Of a stretch of 64,000 nt of DNA, positions 17,382 through 26,384 are shown piece by piece. This DNA comes from Flavobacteriales bacterium. GTDB lineage: Bacteria; Bacteroidota; Bacteroidia; Flavobacteriales; Weeksellaceae. Location of the stretch: NCBI GenBank assembly GCA_020635515.1, contig JACJZS010000002.1, forward strand, positions 806,001 to 870,000, in the 5' to 3' direction. How positions within the stretch are numbered: the first letter of the stretch is position 1; every line of letters starts with the position of its first letter. Made by a program: the position numbers and the translations under genes. A model generated the notes under the pieces. It had not been told where the DNA came from, did no database searches, and saw only the letters and a list, made by a program, of their open reading frames with translations.

Positions 17382-20300
17382 TTATTCCTCTAATCTTACT
17401 TCAAGACCAAGACCGTATAGTTCATGTAATAATACATTGAATGATTCAGGTATACCAGGTTCTGGCATTGGCTCTCCTTTTACGATAGCTTCGTATACTT
17501 TTGCTCTACCAGTAACATCATCAGATTTTACGGTAAGTATTTCTCTCAGAATATTCGATGCACCAAAAGCTTCTACTGCCCAAACCTCCATTTCTCCGAA
17601 ACGCTGACCTCCAAACTGAGCTTTACCACCTAATGGTTGTTGCGTAATTAATGAATAAGGACCTGTAGAACGAGCATGCATTTTATCATCAATCATGTGA
17701 CCTAATTTCAACATGTAGATAACTCCTACAGTTGCTTTCTGAGCAAATCTTTCTCCAGTTCCTCCATCGTATAGATAAGTAGTACCAAATCGAGGAATAC
17801 CTGCTTTGTCAGTAAGGTCATTGATTTGATCTATAGAAGCACCGTCAAATATTGGAGTGGCGTATTTCTCTCCAAGTTTTAGTCCTGCCCAACCAAGTAC
17901 GGTTTCATAAATCTGACCGATGTTCATACGCGAAGGTACACCAAGTGGGTTTAGCACAATATCAACTGGAGTTCCATCTTCTAAGAAAGGCATATCTTCA
18001 TCTCTAACGATTCTAGATACAATACCTTTGTTTCCGTGACGTCCTGCCATTTTATCTCCTACATTTAGTTTTCTCTTTTTAGCAATAAATACTTTTGCTA
18101 ACTTGATAATTCCTGGAGGTAAGTCATCTCCTTGAGAAAGCGTAAACTTCTGACGATTTAAACTTCCCATTAAGTCATTGTACTTAATTTTATAATTATG
18201 AAGAAGTTCTTTAATTAAATCATTTTTTTCTTCATCTACTGTCCAAGAACCTAAAGTTAGATTAAAGAAGTTATCAATCTCTTTTAGAATTTTTTGAGAG
18301 TATTTAACGCCTTTAGGAATTACTTCTTCATTTAAATCGTTATGAACACCTTGAGATGTTTTTCCATTAAGAAGTAAGTATAATTTATCTATTAATGTAT
18401 CTCGAAGTTCATTGAATTTGATTCGGTATTCAGCATCAATTTTCTCTAATTTTTGCTTTTCATCAGATCTTTTTCTTTTATCTCTCTGAACTCTAGAGAA
18501 CAATTTTTTATCTACTACAACACCAAATAATGATGGATTTGCTTTTAGAGAAGCGTCTTTTACATCACCTGCTTTGTCCCCAAAGATTGCACGTAGTAAT
18601 TTTTCTTCTGGAGTAGGATCAGACTCTCCTTTAGGTGTAATTTTACCAATAAGTATATCTCCTGGTTTTACTTCTGCACCAATTCGAATCATTCCATTTT
18701 CGTCTAATTCTTTGGTTGCATCTTCACTTACATTAGGTATGTCAGAAGTCAACTCTTCCATTCCTAATTTAGTATCTCTTACTTCCAATGAATGCTCATC
18801 TATATGTATAGATGTAAACATATCTTCACGAACAACTCTTTGACTAATTACAATTGCATCTTCAAAGTTGTATCCTTTCCAAGGCATGAACGCAACAAGC
18901 AAGTTTCTACCTAGAGCTAATTCTCCATTATCAGTAGCATAACCTTCACAAAGAACTTGTCCTTTTTCTACCTTATCTCCAGGTCTAACGATTGGTTTTA
19001 ATGTAATAGATGTTCCTTGATTGGTTTTTCTAAATTTAATTAGGTTGTATATTTTTTCTGCAGAATTGAAGCTTACAATGTCTTGCTCTTCTGTTCTTTC
19101 ATACTCTATTATAATTTTATCTGCATCTACGTATTTTACAACTCCATTTCCTTCTGCATTTAAAAGAATTCTTGAATCTTTAGCTACTTGCCTTTCAAGT
19201 CCCGTACCTACAATAGGAGATTCAGGTTTTAAAAGAGGAACTGCTTGACGCATCATGTTCGATCCCATAAGTGCACGGTTCGCATCATCATGTTCTAAGA
19301 AAGGAATAAGTGATGCTGAAATACCTGTAATTTGGTTTGGAGCGACATCGAGTAAGTCAATTCTTTCGGGTTCAACTACTGGGAAATCACCTTCCATACG
19401 TGCAACTACTCTATCTGTTGCAAATTTACCATCTTCTGTAAATTCAGCATTTGCTTGAGCAATTATTTTACCTTCTTCTTCTTCAGCAGAATGATACAAA
19501 GGTTCAGAATCAAAATCAACTATACCATTTTCAACTTTTCTGTAAGGCGTTTCCATAAATCCTAAATGATTTACTTTTGCAAAACAAGAAAGTGAAGAAA
19601 TTAGACCGATGTTTGGTCCCTCGGGAGTTTCAATAGGACAAATTCTTCCGTAATGTGTATAGTGAACGTCACGTACCTCAAATCCTGCTCTTTCTCTAGA
19701 AAGACCACCAGGTCCTAATGCAGAAAGTCTTCTTTTGTGAGTAACTTCTGAAAGAGGATTGGTTTGATCCATGAATTGAGAAAGCTGGTTGGTACCAAAG
19801 AAAGAATTGATAACAGAAGACAAGGTTTTTGCATTAATTAAATCCAAAGGACCAAATACTTCATTATCACGAACATTCATACGTTCTTTGATGGTTCTTG
19901 CCATACGAGCAAGACCTACACCAAATTGTCCTGCTAGCTGTTCACCAACGGTTTTCACTCTCCTATTTGAAAGGTGGTCGATATCATCTACTTCAGTTTT
20001 TGAATTAATTAACTGGATTAGATGTTTAACAATCTCGATGATATCGTCTTTTGTAAGAACTTGAATTTCTTCAGAAATATTAAGTCCTAATTTTTTATTT
20101 AATCTATATCTACCTACTTCTCCTAATGAATATCTAGTTTCTGAGAAGAATAACTTATCTATAATTCCTCTAGCAGTTTCTTCATCGGGTGGTTCAGCAT
20201 TTCTAAGCTGTCTATATATATACTCTACAGCTTCTTTTTCAGAGTTTGTAGGGTCTTTTTGTAATGTGTTATGAATAATTGAGTACTCAGCACTATTTTC

Positions 20301-21221
20301 TTTATGAATAAGAATAGTTTTAACACCAGCATCAACAATTTGATCTATATGTTCTTTTTCAAGAACAATTTCTCTATCTAGTATTATTTCATTTCGTTCA
20401 ATGGATACTACTTCTCCTGTATCTTCATCTACAAAATCTTCGTACCAAGTGTTAAGTACACGTGCTGCAAGCACACGTCCTAAGTATTTTTTTAAACCTG
20501 TTTTAGAAACTTTTACTTCTTCTGCAAGATCAAAAATCTCTAATATATCTTTATCTTTTTCGTAACCGATAGCTCTTAACAAAGTAGTAAGAGGTAATTT
20601 CTTTTTTCTATCGATATAAGCGTACATAACGCTATTTATATCTGTAGCAAATTCCATCCAAGAACCTTTGAAAGGTATAATTCTAGAAGAATATAGCTTT
20701 GTTCCATTGGAGTGGAACGACTGTCCAAAGAATACACCAGGGGAACGATGTAATTGTGAAACGATAACTCTTTCTGCTCCGTTGATAACAAACGAACCTG
20801 AAGCAGTCATGTAAGGTACAGTTCCTAGGTAAACGTCTTGAACTAAGGTTTCGAAATCTTCATGTTCTACATCGGTACATTCCAGTTTAAGTCTTGCTTT
20901 TAAAGGAACACTATACGTAAGACCTCGCTCTATACATTCACTTATGGTGTATCTAGGAGGATCTACAAAATAGTCCAAAAAACTCAAAATAAATTGATTT
21001 CTAGTATCAGAAATAGGGAAATTTTCCTCAAAGGTCTTGTATAATCCTTCGTTTGCTCTTTGATCGGGTCTGGTTTCTAGTTGAAAGAAATCTTGAAATG
21101 ATTTGATTTGAATATCTAAAAAGTCAGGAAATTCAATTTTTCCTTTGGCGGATCCGAAAGATACTCTTTTATTGTTTTGAAGCTGAGTTTTTGAAGATGT
21201 GTTTTTACTCATTTTATTCAT
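17382..21221 (-). CDS. rpoB: DNA-directed RNA polymerase subunit beta
   Basis: 1279 residues with all RpoB landmarks: the rifampicin-region segment FFGTNQLSQFMDQTNPLSE..KRRLSALGPGG, the GRHGNKGIVS block, and the C-terminal clamp QPLGGKAQFGGQRFGEMEVW. The first codons read MNKMSKNTSSK; either the first Met or the Met at 21212 could be the start. It lies 90 bp after rplL, with an attenuator-like hairpin between, and is followed by rpoC. The rifampicin cluster reads as wild type (Q, D, H and S positions present). Confidence 0.98.
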   Translation of the reverse strand: MNKMSKNTSSKTQLQNNKRVSFGSAKGKIEFPDFLDIQIKSFQDFFQLETRPDQRANEGLYKTFEENFPISDTRNQFILSFLDYFVDPPRYTISECIERGLTYSVPLKARLKLECTDVEHEDFETLVQDVYLGTVPYMTASGSFVINGAERVIVSQLHRSPGVFFGQSFHSNGTKLYSSRIIPFKGSWMEFATDINSVMYAYIDRKKKLPLTTLLRAIGYEKDKDILEIFDLAEEVKVSKTGLKKYLGRVLAARVLNTWYEDFVDEDTGEVVSIERNEIILDREIVLEKEHIDQIVDAGVKTILIHKENSAEYSIIHNTLQKDPTNSEKEAVEYIYRQLRNAEPPDEETARGIIDKLFFSETRYSLGEVGRYRLNKKLGLNISEEIQVLTKDDIIEIVKHLIQLINSKTEVDDIDHLSNRRVKTVGEQLAGQFGVGLARMARTIKERMNVRDNEVFGPLDLINAKTLSSVINSFFGTNQLSQFMDQTNPLSEVTHKRRLSALGPGGLSRERAGFEVRDVHYTHYGRICPIETPEGPNIGLISSLSCFAKVNHLGFMETPYRKVENGIVDFDSEPLYHSAEEEEGKIIAQANAEFTEDGKFATDRVVARMEGDFPVVEPERIDLLDVAPNQITGISASLIPFLEHDDANRALMGSNMMRQAVPLLKPESPIVGTGLERQVAKDSRILLNAEGNGVVKYVDADKIIIEYERTEEQDIVSFNSAEKIYNLIKFRKTNQGTSITLKPIVRPGDKVEKGQVLCEGYATDNGELALGRNLLVAFMPWKGYNFEDAIVISQRVVREDMFTSIHIDEHSLEVRDTKLGMEELTSDIPNVSEDATKELDENGMIRIGAEVKPGDILIGKITPKGESDPTPEEKLLRAIFGDKAGDVKDASLKANPSLFGVVVDKKLFSRVQRDKRKRSDEKQKLEKIDAEYRIKFNELRDTLIDKLYLLLNGKTSQGVHNDLNEEVIPKGVKYSQKILKEIDNFFNLTLGSWTVDEEKNDLIKELLHNYKIKYNDLMGSLNRQKFTLSQGDDLPPGIIKLAKVFIAKKRKLNVGDKMAGRHGNKGIVSRIVRDEDMPFLEDGTPVDIVLNPLGVPSRMNIGQIYETVLGWAGLKLGEKYATPIFDGASIDQINDLTDKAGIPRFGTTYLYDGGTGERFAQKATVGVIYMLKLGHMIDDKMHARSTGPYSLITQQPLGGKAQFGGQRFGEMEVWAVEAFGASNILREILTVKSDDVTGRAKVYEAIVKGEPMPEPGIPESFNVLLHELYGLGLEVRLEE

Positions 21222-21243
21222 TAATTATGTTTGAATGTAAAAC

Positions 21244-21294
21244 AAAAAATAGGTGTAGACCTTTCTCGCAGTTAATGTGAGAAGGTCTAAACCT
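21244..21294 (-). terminator. Attenuator-like hairpin between rplL and rpoB
   Basis: Arms 21251-21267 and 21279-21294 pair with one mismatch and one bulge. On the transcribed strand the hairpin is followed by a run of six T (21244-21249). Here it would act as a partial terminator that lowers rpoBC relative to the ribosomal protein genes, as in the same place in E. coli. Confidence 0.7.
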
Positions 21295-21311
21295 TTTAGT
21301 TGGAAAGATGC

Positions 21312-21692
21312 TTACTTAAGTTCTACTTCAGCACCTGCTTCTTCAAGCTGTTTTTTTAGTGATTCTGCTTCGTCTTTAGAAACTCCTTCTTTAAGAGCTT
21401 GAGGAGCACCGTCAACTAAATCTTTAGCTTCTTTTAATCCTTTACCAGTAAGTTCTTTCACTAGTTTTACAACAGCTAGTTTTTTATCTCCTCCTGATTT
21501 TAAGATTACATCGAATTCAGATTTTTCTTCAGCACCACCACCAGCTTCACCACCACCAGCAGGACCAGCAACAGCAACAGCTGCAGCAGCAGGCTCTATA
21601 CCGTATTCCTCTTTTAAGATGGTTGCTAATTCGTTAACGTCTTTTACCGTTAAGTTTACTAAAGTTTCAGCTAATTCTTTTAATTCTGCCAT
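21312..21692 (-). CDS. rplL: 50S ribosomal protein L7/L12
   Basis: 126 residues: an N-terminal dimerisation part, an Ala/Gly-rich hinge (about 36-56), and the C-terminal factor-binding domain with KSGGDKKLAVVKLVKELTG and GLKEAKDLVDGAP. It forms the ribosomal stalk with L10, encoded 43 bp upstream, and recruits translation GTPases. Confidence 0.97.
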   Translation of the reverse strand: MAELKELAETLVNLTVKDVNELATILKEEYGIEPAAAAVAVAGPAGGGEAGGGAEEKSEFDVILKSGGDKKLAVVKLVKELTGKGLKEAKDLVDGAPQALKEGVSKDEAESLKKQLEEAGAEVELK

Positions 21693-21735
21693 TTTAATGA
21701 TTTTTTTAGTTATACAACAATAATTAATGAGTGTG

Positions 21736-22257
21736 TTATTCTTTTTCGGATAGTGTTTTTACTATGCCTGCTATAGTTGATCCACCTGATTGAAGAGCAG
21801 AAACAACATTTTTGATTGGAGATTGAAGTATTCCAATGATATCTCCAATAAGCTCTTCTTTTGATTTAAGGTTAGCAAGAGTTTCAATTTGATTATCTCC
21901 TATGTATACAGAAGAATCTATCCATGCACTTTTTAGTATCGGTTTATCTGATTTACCTCTAAAACTTTTTATAAGTTTAGCAGGAGCATTTGCTGTTTCA
22001 GAAAGTAAGATAGTTGTATTTCCTTTTAAAGTAGTGAATAATTCTGAATAATCTTTTTCTTCTACTTGTTCCATTGCTTTTTTTAGCAATGTATTCTTAA
22101 CAACTTTTATACTAACTTTATTTTTAAAGCAATTGCGTCTTAACTGTGAAGTTGAGTCAGCATCTAAACCTTCTATGTCTGTAATATATAAAGTGTTATT
22201 ATCGATTAAAATTTGTTTTAATTCTTCAATAACTACTGCTTTTTCTTGTTTTGTCAT
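21736..22257 (-). CDS. rplJ: 50S ribosomal protein L10
   Basis: 173 residues with the L10 pattern (NNTLYITDIEGLDADSTSQL, SIKVVKNTLLKKAM, LKGNTTILLSE). It anchors the L7/L12 stalk on 23S rRNA. It lies between rplA (14 bp upstream) and rplL. In many bacteria L10 represses its own operon through the leader; I could not identify such a leader here. Confidence 0.97.
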   Translation of the reverse strand: MTKQEKAVVIEELKQILIDNNTLYITDIEGLDADSTSQLRRNCFKNKVSIKVVKNTLLKKAMEQVEEKDYSELFTTLKGNTTILLSETANAPAKLIKSFRGKSDKPILKSAWIDSSVYIGDNQIETLANLKSKEELIGDIIGILQSPIKNVVSALQSGGSTIAGIVKTLSEKE

Positions 22258-22271
22258 TTTTTGAAGGTTTT

Positions 22272-22964
22272 TTAGTTAACACTTTTTAAATCAACAGCAA
22301 TACTAGGTCCCATAGTAGGAGATAAATATATGCTTTTAATGTAAGTTCCCTTTGCAGCCTGAGGCTTCATTTTTACTAGAGTAGTAATTAACTCGCTAGC
22401 ATTTTCTTTTATCTTATCAGATTCAAATGAAACTTTACCAATAGCAGCATGAACAATACCATACTTATCTACTCTAAAATCAATCTTACCTGCTTTTACT
22501 TCAGAAACTGCTTTACCTATTTCCATAGTAACAGTACCTGTTTTTGGATTAGGCATAAGTCCTCTAGGCCCTAAAATACGTCCTAATGGACCTAATTTCC
22601 CCATAACAGAAGGCATTGTAACTATCACATCTACCTCTGTCCAACCATTTTTTATCTTCTCTAAATACTCGTCTAATCCAACGAAGTCTGCACCAGCATC
22701 TTTTGCTTCTTGTTCTTTATCTGGAGTAACTAAAGCGAGTACTTTGGTATCTTTACCAGTACCATGAGGAAGTGATACAACACCTCTTACCATTTGGTTT
22801 GCTTTACGAGGATCAACTCCCAATCTTACTGCCAAATCAATAGAACCATCAAACTTAGAGATGCTTACTTTTTTGATTAAGCTTGAAGCTTCTTCTAAGC
22901 TATACGCTTTATTTTCATCTACCAATGAGGTAGCTTCTTTCATTTTCTTTGTCAATGTCGCCAT
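22272..22964 (-). CDS. rplA: 50S ribosomal protein L1
   Basis: 230 residues with the L1 signatures (DLAVRLGVDPRKANQMVRG and GPLGRILGPRGLMPNPK). It binds 23S rRNA at the L1 stalk. It starts 10 bp after rplK ends, in the conserved order rplK-rplA-rplJ-rplL. Confidence 0.97.
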   Translation of the reverse strand: MATLTKKMKEATSLVDENKAYSLEEASSLIKKVSISKFDGSIDLAVRLGVDPRKANQMVRGVVSLPHGTGKDTKVLALVTPDKEQEAKDAGADFVGLDEYLEKIKNGWTEVDVIVTMPSVMGKLGPLGRILGPRGLMPNPKTGTVTMEIGKAVSEVKAGKIDFRVDKYGIVHAAIGKVSFESDKIKENASELITTLVKMKPQAAKGTYIKSIYLSPTMGPSIAVDLKSVN

Positions 22965-22974
22965 TTTGATACTT

Positions 22975-23418
22975 TTAATTATTCAAAGGTGATTTACCAG
23001 TTACTTTCAATCCCATTGAACGGGCAGTTCCTGCTACCATACTCATTGCTGATTCTACTGTAAAACAGTTTAAATCCACCATTTTGTCTTGAGCAATTGT
23101 ATTTACTTGATCCCAAGAAACACTACCAACTTTTACTCTATTAGGTTCTCCTGAACCTTTTTTCAATTTTGAAACTTGTAGCAATTGCACTGGAACAGGA
23201 GGTGTTTTGATAATAAAATCAAATGACTTATCCTCATAAACAGTAATTACTACAGGTAATAATTGTCCTTGCTTTTCTTGTGTTCTACTATTAAATTGTT
23301 TGCAAAACTCCATAATGTTCACACCAGCAGCACCTAATGCAGGTCCAATTGGCGGAGCAGGATTTGCTTGTCCTCCTCTTGCTTGGAGTTTCACCATTTT
23401 AAAAACTTTTTTTGCCAT
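22975..23418 (-). CDS. rplK: 50S ribosomal protein L11
   Basis: 147 residues. The N-terminal domain has QARGGQANPAPPIGPALG (thiostrepton-region prolines) and the C-terminal rRNA-binding domain is intact (GTARSMGLKV). It forms the GTPase-associated centre with L10/L12. It lies 49 bp downstream of nusG. Confidence 0.97.
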   Translation of the reverse strand: MAKKVFKMVKLQARGGQANPAPPIGPALGAAGVNIMEFCKQFNSRTQEKQGQLLPVVITVYEDKSFDFIIKTPPVPVQLLQVSKLKKGSGEPNRVKVGSVSWDQVNTIAQDKMVDLNCFTVESAMSMVAGTARSMGLKVTGKSPLNN

Positions 23419-23467
23419 TTTTTATTAATTTAGTAAAATAAGGGAAGCAACTTATTCTAATTTTAAT

Positions 23468-24010
23468 TTATATTTTTTCTACTTGCATGAAGTTTAATTC
23501 TAACGGAGTCTTTCTACCAAAAATCAGCACCATTACCTCTAGCTTTCTTTTTTCTTCATTTATTTTTTCGATGGTTCCATTAAAACCATTAAAAGGTCCA
23601 TCTATAACTTTTACTGTTTCATTTACGATAAAAGGAATCGACACTGCATCTCCAGAATCAAGTAAGTCATCCATTTTCCCTAGCATACGATCTACTTCTT
23701 TCTTTCTCATAGGAATTGGATCTCCACCTTTTACTGCACTAAGAAAACTTATAACTCCTGGGACATTTTTTATAATGTGAGGTAATTCTCCTATAAGATT
23801 AGCTTCAACCATAACGTATCCAGGCATATGCACCTTTTGTTTTGTTATTTTCTTGCCATCTTTAATCTGAATCACATTTTCCATAGGAACAACAATCTGT
23901 CCTAGGTAACTATCCAAACCTTCTCGGTTAATCTCACCCTCAATATATGATTTTACCTTCTCCTCTTGACCACTAATAGTCTTGATTACGTACCACTTTT
24001 TGTCACTCAT
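23468..24010 (-). CDS. nusG: Transcription termination/antitermination factor NusG
   Basis: 180 residues: an N-terminal NGN domain (WYVIKTISGQEEKVKSYIE, MPGYVMVEA) and a C-terminal KOW domain (VIDGPFNGFNGTIEKINEE). It binds the RNA polymerase clamp and links transcription to translation. It starts 1 bp after secE ends, in the usual secE-nusG pair. Confidence 0.97.
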   Translation of the reverse strand: MSDKKWYVIKTISGQEEKVKSYIEGEINREGLDSYLGQIVVPMENVIQIKDGKKITKQKVHMPGYVMVEANLIGELPHIIKNVPGVISFLSAVKGGDPIPMRKKEVDRMLGKMDDLLDSGDAVSIPFIVNETVKVIDGPFNGFNGTIEKINEEKRKLEVMVLIFGRKTPLELNFMQVEKI

Positions 24011-24011
24011 T

Positions 24012-24218
24012 TTAATTGAATAAATTAGTTAGTGATTTATACACAACTTCTAATGAGTTACGAGATAAGTAATCTACTATAAAAAGAAAAATAGAAAGAA
24101 GTACAGTAGTAACCACAACTACAACCGTAGATTGTTGTAATGATTCCCATTTTGGCCATTCTACATTGTATCTAAATTCTGAAAAAGAATCGTTTATAAA
24201 GTTTATAACACCTTTCAT
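24012..24218 (-). CDS. secE: Preprotein translocase subunit SecE
   Basis: 68 residues from the ATG at 24218 (MKGVINFINDSFSEF). Upstream in-frame codons overlap tRNA-Trp and are not coding. It shows the SecE pattern: an amphipathic helix with YNVEWPKWESL and a single membrane span (about 32-53). It is part of the SecYEG channel. It sits directly between tRNA-Trp and nusG. Confidence 0.95.
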   Translation of the reverse strand: MKGVINFINDSFSEFRYNVEWPKWESLQQSTVVVVVTTVLLSIFLFIVDYLSRNSLEVVYKSLTNLFN

Positions 24219-24230
24219 TTTATACTTTTT

Positions 24231-24303
24231 TGCACAGGTGGAGAGATTCGAACTCCCATCAATGGTTTTGGAGACCACTATTCTACCCTTGAACTACACC
24301 TGT
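24231..24303 (-). tRNA. tRNA-Trp (CCA)
   Basis: Cloverleaf on the minus strand: acceptor ACAGGTG/CACCTGT, T-loop TTCGAAT, anticodon loop CTCCAAA giving CCA, and discriminator G as expected for Trp. It lies between tuf and secE, the conserved Bacteroidota order. Confidence 0.95.
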
Positions 24304-24310
24304 AGAAAAT

Positions 24311-24356
24311 AAGATATAAAATGTTCTCCACTTTTCTGGAGAACACATTATATCTT
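24311..24356 (-). terminator. Long hairpin between tuf and tRNA-Trp
   Basis: 20-nt arms 24311-24330 and 24337-24356 match with two mismatches around a 6-nt loop. On the transcribed strand the 3' flank is T-rich but not a clean T tract. It may be a partial terminator, or a processing site that frees the tRNA and stabilises the tuf mRNA end. Confidence 0.6.
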
Positions 24357-24372
24357 AGATATTAATATTTAC

Positions 24373-25560
24373 TTAGTCTAAAATTTCAGTAACCTGACCA
24401 GCACCTACTGTTCTACCTCCTTCACGTATAGCGAATCTAAGTCCAACATTTAATGCAATAGGTTGAATCAATTCAACAGTAATAGAGATGTTATCACCTG
24501 GCATTACCATTTCTACACCATCTTGAAGTTGAATTTCACCTGTTACGTCAGTAGTTCTTACATAGAATTGAGGGCGGTATTTATCTCTAAATGGAGTATG
24601 ACGACCACCTTCTTCTTTAGATAAGATATAAACCTCAGCTTTGAATAATTTATGTGGAGTTACAGAACCTTGTTTTGCGATAACCATACCTCTTTTGATA
24701 TCTTCTTTATTGATACCTCTAAGAAGTAATCCTACGTTATCTCCAGCTTCTCCTCTATCTAATATTTTTCTAAACATCTCTACTCCAGTAATAGTAGAAG
24801 TTAATTTTTCATCTCCCATACCTACTATATCTACAGGATCCCCAGTATTGATAACACCAGCTTCGATACGTCCTGTTGCTACGGTACCACGACCAGTAAT
24901 AGAGAATACATCTTCGATAGGCATTAAGAAAGGTTTATCTTGCTCTCTTACTGGTTGTTCTATCCAAGAGTCAACAGAATCCATCAATTCGTCAATTTTA
25001 GCAACCCACTTATCATCTCCATTTAATCCTCCTAAAGCTGAACCTTGAATAACAGGAGTATTATCTCCATCATAATCATAGTTAGAAAGAAGCTCTCTAA
25101 CTTCCATTTCAACTAACTCAAGTAACTCTTCATCATCTACCATATCCACTTTATTCATGAATACAACGATTTTAGGTACATTTACCTGACGACAAAGTAA
25201 TATGTGTTCACGAGTTTGTGGCATTGGTCCGTCAGTAGCAGCAACTACTAATATTGCACCATCCATCTGAGCAGCACCTGTAACCATGTTCTTAACATAA
25301 TCAGCGTGACCAGGACAGTCTACGTGAGCGTAGTGTCTATTTGCAGTTTCATACTCAATGTGAGCAGTATTGATAGTAATACCTCTTTCTTTTTCTTCAG
25401 GAGCTGCATCAATTTGAGAGAAATCTTTCTTCTCAGCAAATCCTTTATCAGAAAGAACTTTAGATATAGCTGCAGTTAATGTAGTTTTTCCGTGGTCTAC
25501 GTGACCGATTGTACCTATATTTAAGTGTGGTTTGGTACGTTTGAAAGTTTCCTTTGCCAT
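24373..25560 (-). CDS. tuf: Elongation factor Tu
   Basis: 395 residues with G1 GHVDHGKT (19-26), DCPGHADYVKNM, NKVDMVD and SALGG, plus full domains 2 and 3 ending in GAGQVTEILD. It delivers aminoacyl-tRNA to the ribosome. It is embedded in a tRNA cluster (four tRNAs upstream, tRNA-Trp downstream). The gene is complete and highly conserved. Confidence 0.98.
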   Translation of the reverse strand: MAKETFKRTKPHLNIGTIGHVDHGKTTLTAAISKVLSDKGFAEKKDFSQIDAAPEEKERGITINTAHIEYETANRHYAHVDCPGHADYVKNMVTGAAQMDGAILVVAATDGPMPQTREHILLCRQVNVPKIVVFMNKVDMVDDEELLELVEMEVRELLSNYDYDGDNTPVIQGSALGGLNGDDKWVAKIDELMDSVDSWIEQPVREQDKPFLMPIEDVFSITGRGTVATGRIEAGVINTGDPVDIVGMGDEKLTSTITGVEMFRKILDRGEAGDNVGLLLRGINKEDIKRGMVIAKQGSVTPHKLFKAEVYILSKEEGGRHTPFRDKYRPQFYVRTTDVTGEIQLQDGVEMVMPGDNISITVELIQPIALNVGLRFAIREGGRTVGAGQVTEILD

Positions 25561-25622
25561 GACTTTTATTAATTTCTGTTATTTATTTAAAAACTTGTTT
25601 TTTTATTTAGATAAATTTATCG

Positions 25623-25694
<72 letters not shown>

Positions 25695-25704
25695 GGGAAA
25701 ATAG

Positions 25705-25777
25705 AGCGGAAGACGAGGGTCGAACTCGCGACATTCAGCTTGGAAGGCTGACGCTCTACCAACTGAGCTACTTCCGC
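25705..25777 (-). tRNA. tRNA-Gly (TCC)
   Basis: Acceptor GCGGAAG/CTTCCGC with discriminator T. The anticodon loop CTTCCAA gives TCC, and the T-loop TTCGACC is present. It is 10 bp upstream of tRNA-Thr(GGT). Confidence 0.95.
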
Positions 25778-25799
25778 AATATGATTTTCATAAAAAAAG

Positions 25800-25881
<82 letters not shown>

Positions 25882-25905
25882 AATGTTTTTTTATGAAAAT
25901 AATTG

Positions 25906-25979
25906 AGCCGATAGAGGGATTCGAACCCACGACCCCGAGATTACAAATCACGTGCTCTGGCCAACTGAGCTATATCGGC
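25906..25979 (-). tRNA. tRNA-Thr (TGT)
   Basis: Acceptor GCCGATA/TATCGGC. The anticodon loop TTTGTAA gives TGT, with T-loop TTCGAAT. It is the first gene of the tRNA-tuf transcript. Confidence 0.95.
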
Positions 25980-26001
25980 ATTATTTTCTTATTTCAAAGA
26001 A

Positions 26002-26034
26002 CAAACCATTAAGGTTTTCCGTCTTAATGGTTTG
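26002..26034 (-). promoter_or_regulatory. 12-bp hairpin at the 5' end of the tRNA-tuf transcript
   Basis: CAAACCATTAAG (26002-26013) pairs perfectly with CTTAATGGTTTG (26023-26034). It lies just downstream of the promoter at 26035-26064, so it would form at the very start of the transcript. It could also terminate transcription coming from hpf. Confidence 0.5.
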
Positions 26035-26064
26035 CAAAATTATAATATATTTCTTAATTACCAA
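26035..26064 (-). promoter_or_regulatory. Promoter of the tRNA-tuf-ribosomal operon
   Basis: On the minus strand TTG (26064-26062) is followed after 19 bp by TAATTTTG (26042-26035), a full match to the Bacteroidota housekeeping promoter. It lies between hpf and tRNA-Thr(TGT). Confidence 0.7.
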
Positions 26065-26080
26065 AAAAAAAATGAAAAAA

Positions 26081-26377
26081 TTACGTTGTCGTTTTTTCTT
26101 TTTTCTTTTTAAGTAACTTTTTAGCTGTTTCTGTGGAGATATCTATGCACTCTTCAAATGATTGTCCACTCTTTTTAACAACTATATCTTCTCCTGGAAC
26201 TTCAAGTATAAGCTCTATTGTTTTATTTTCTTTTGCCGATGTGTTCTCTAATTTGAAAAATACGTTGGTAGAAATTACATTGTCGTACATTTGGTTAATC
26301 TTAGATAACTTCTTTTCTAAGTATTCAGTTAAGTTTTCCTTTGCATTAAAATTTACTGCTTGAACGTTTATCTTCAT
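26081..26377 (-). CDS. hpf: Ribosome hibernation promoting factor (HPF/RaiA family)
   Basis: 98 residues from the ATG at 26377 (MKINVQAVNFNAKENLTEYLEKK). Upstream codons would overlap the xerC stop region, so this start is preferred. It has the short HPF fold with a lysine-rich tail (LLKKKKEKTTT). Such proteins bind the 30S subunit in stationary phase and block or dimerise ribosomes. It lies 7 bp downstream of xerC, a common pairing in Bacteroidota. Confidence 0.9.
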   Translation of the reverse strand: MKINVQAVNFNAKENLTEYLEKKLSKINQMYDNVISTNVFFKLENTSAKENKTIELILEVPGEDIVVKKSGQSFEECIDISTETAKKLLKKKKEKTTT

Positions 26378-26384
26378 AATGTTA

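Noticed and set aside
13820..20064. Several plus-strand frames of 60-91 codons inside rpoB and rpoC
   Set aside because: They lie antisense within essential, highly conserved genes, have no ribosome-binding context and show no protein features.
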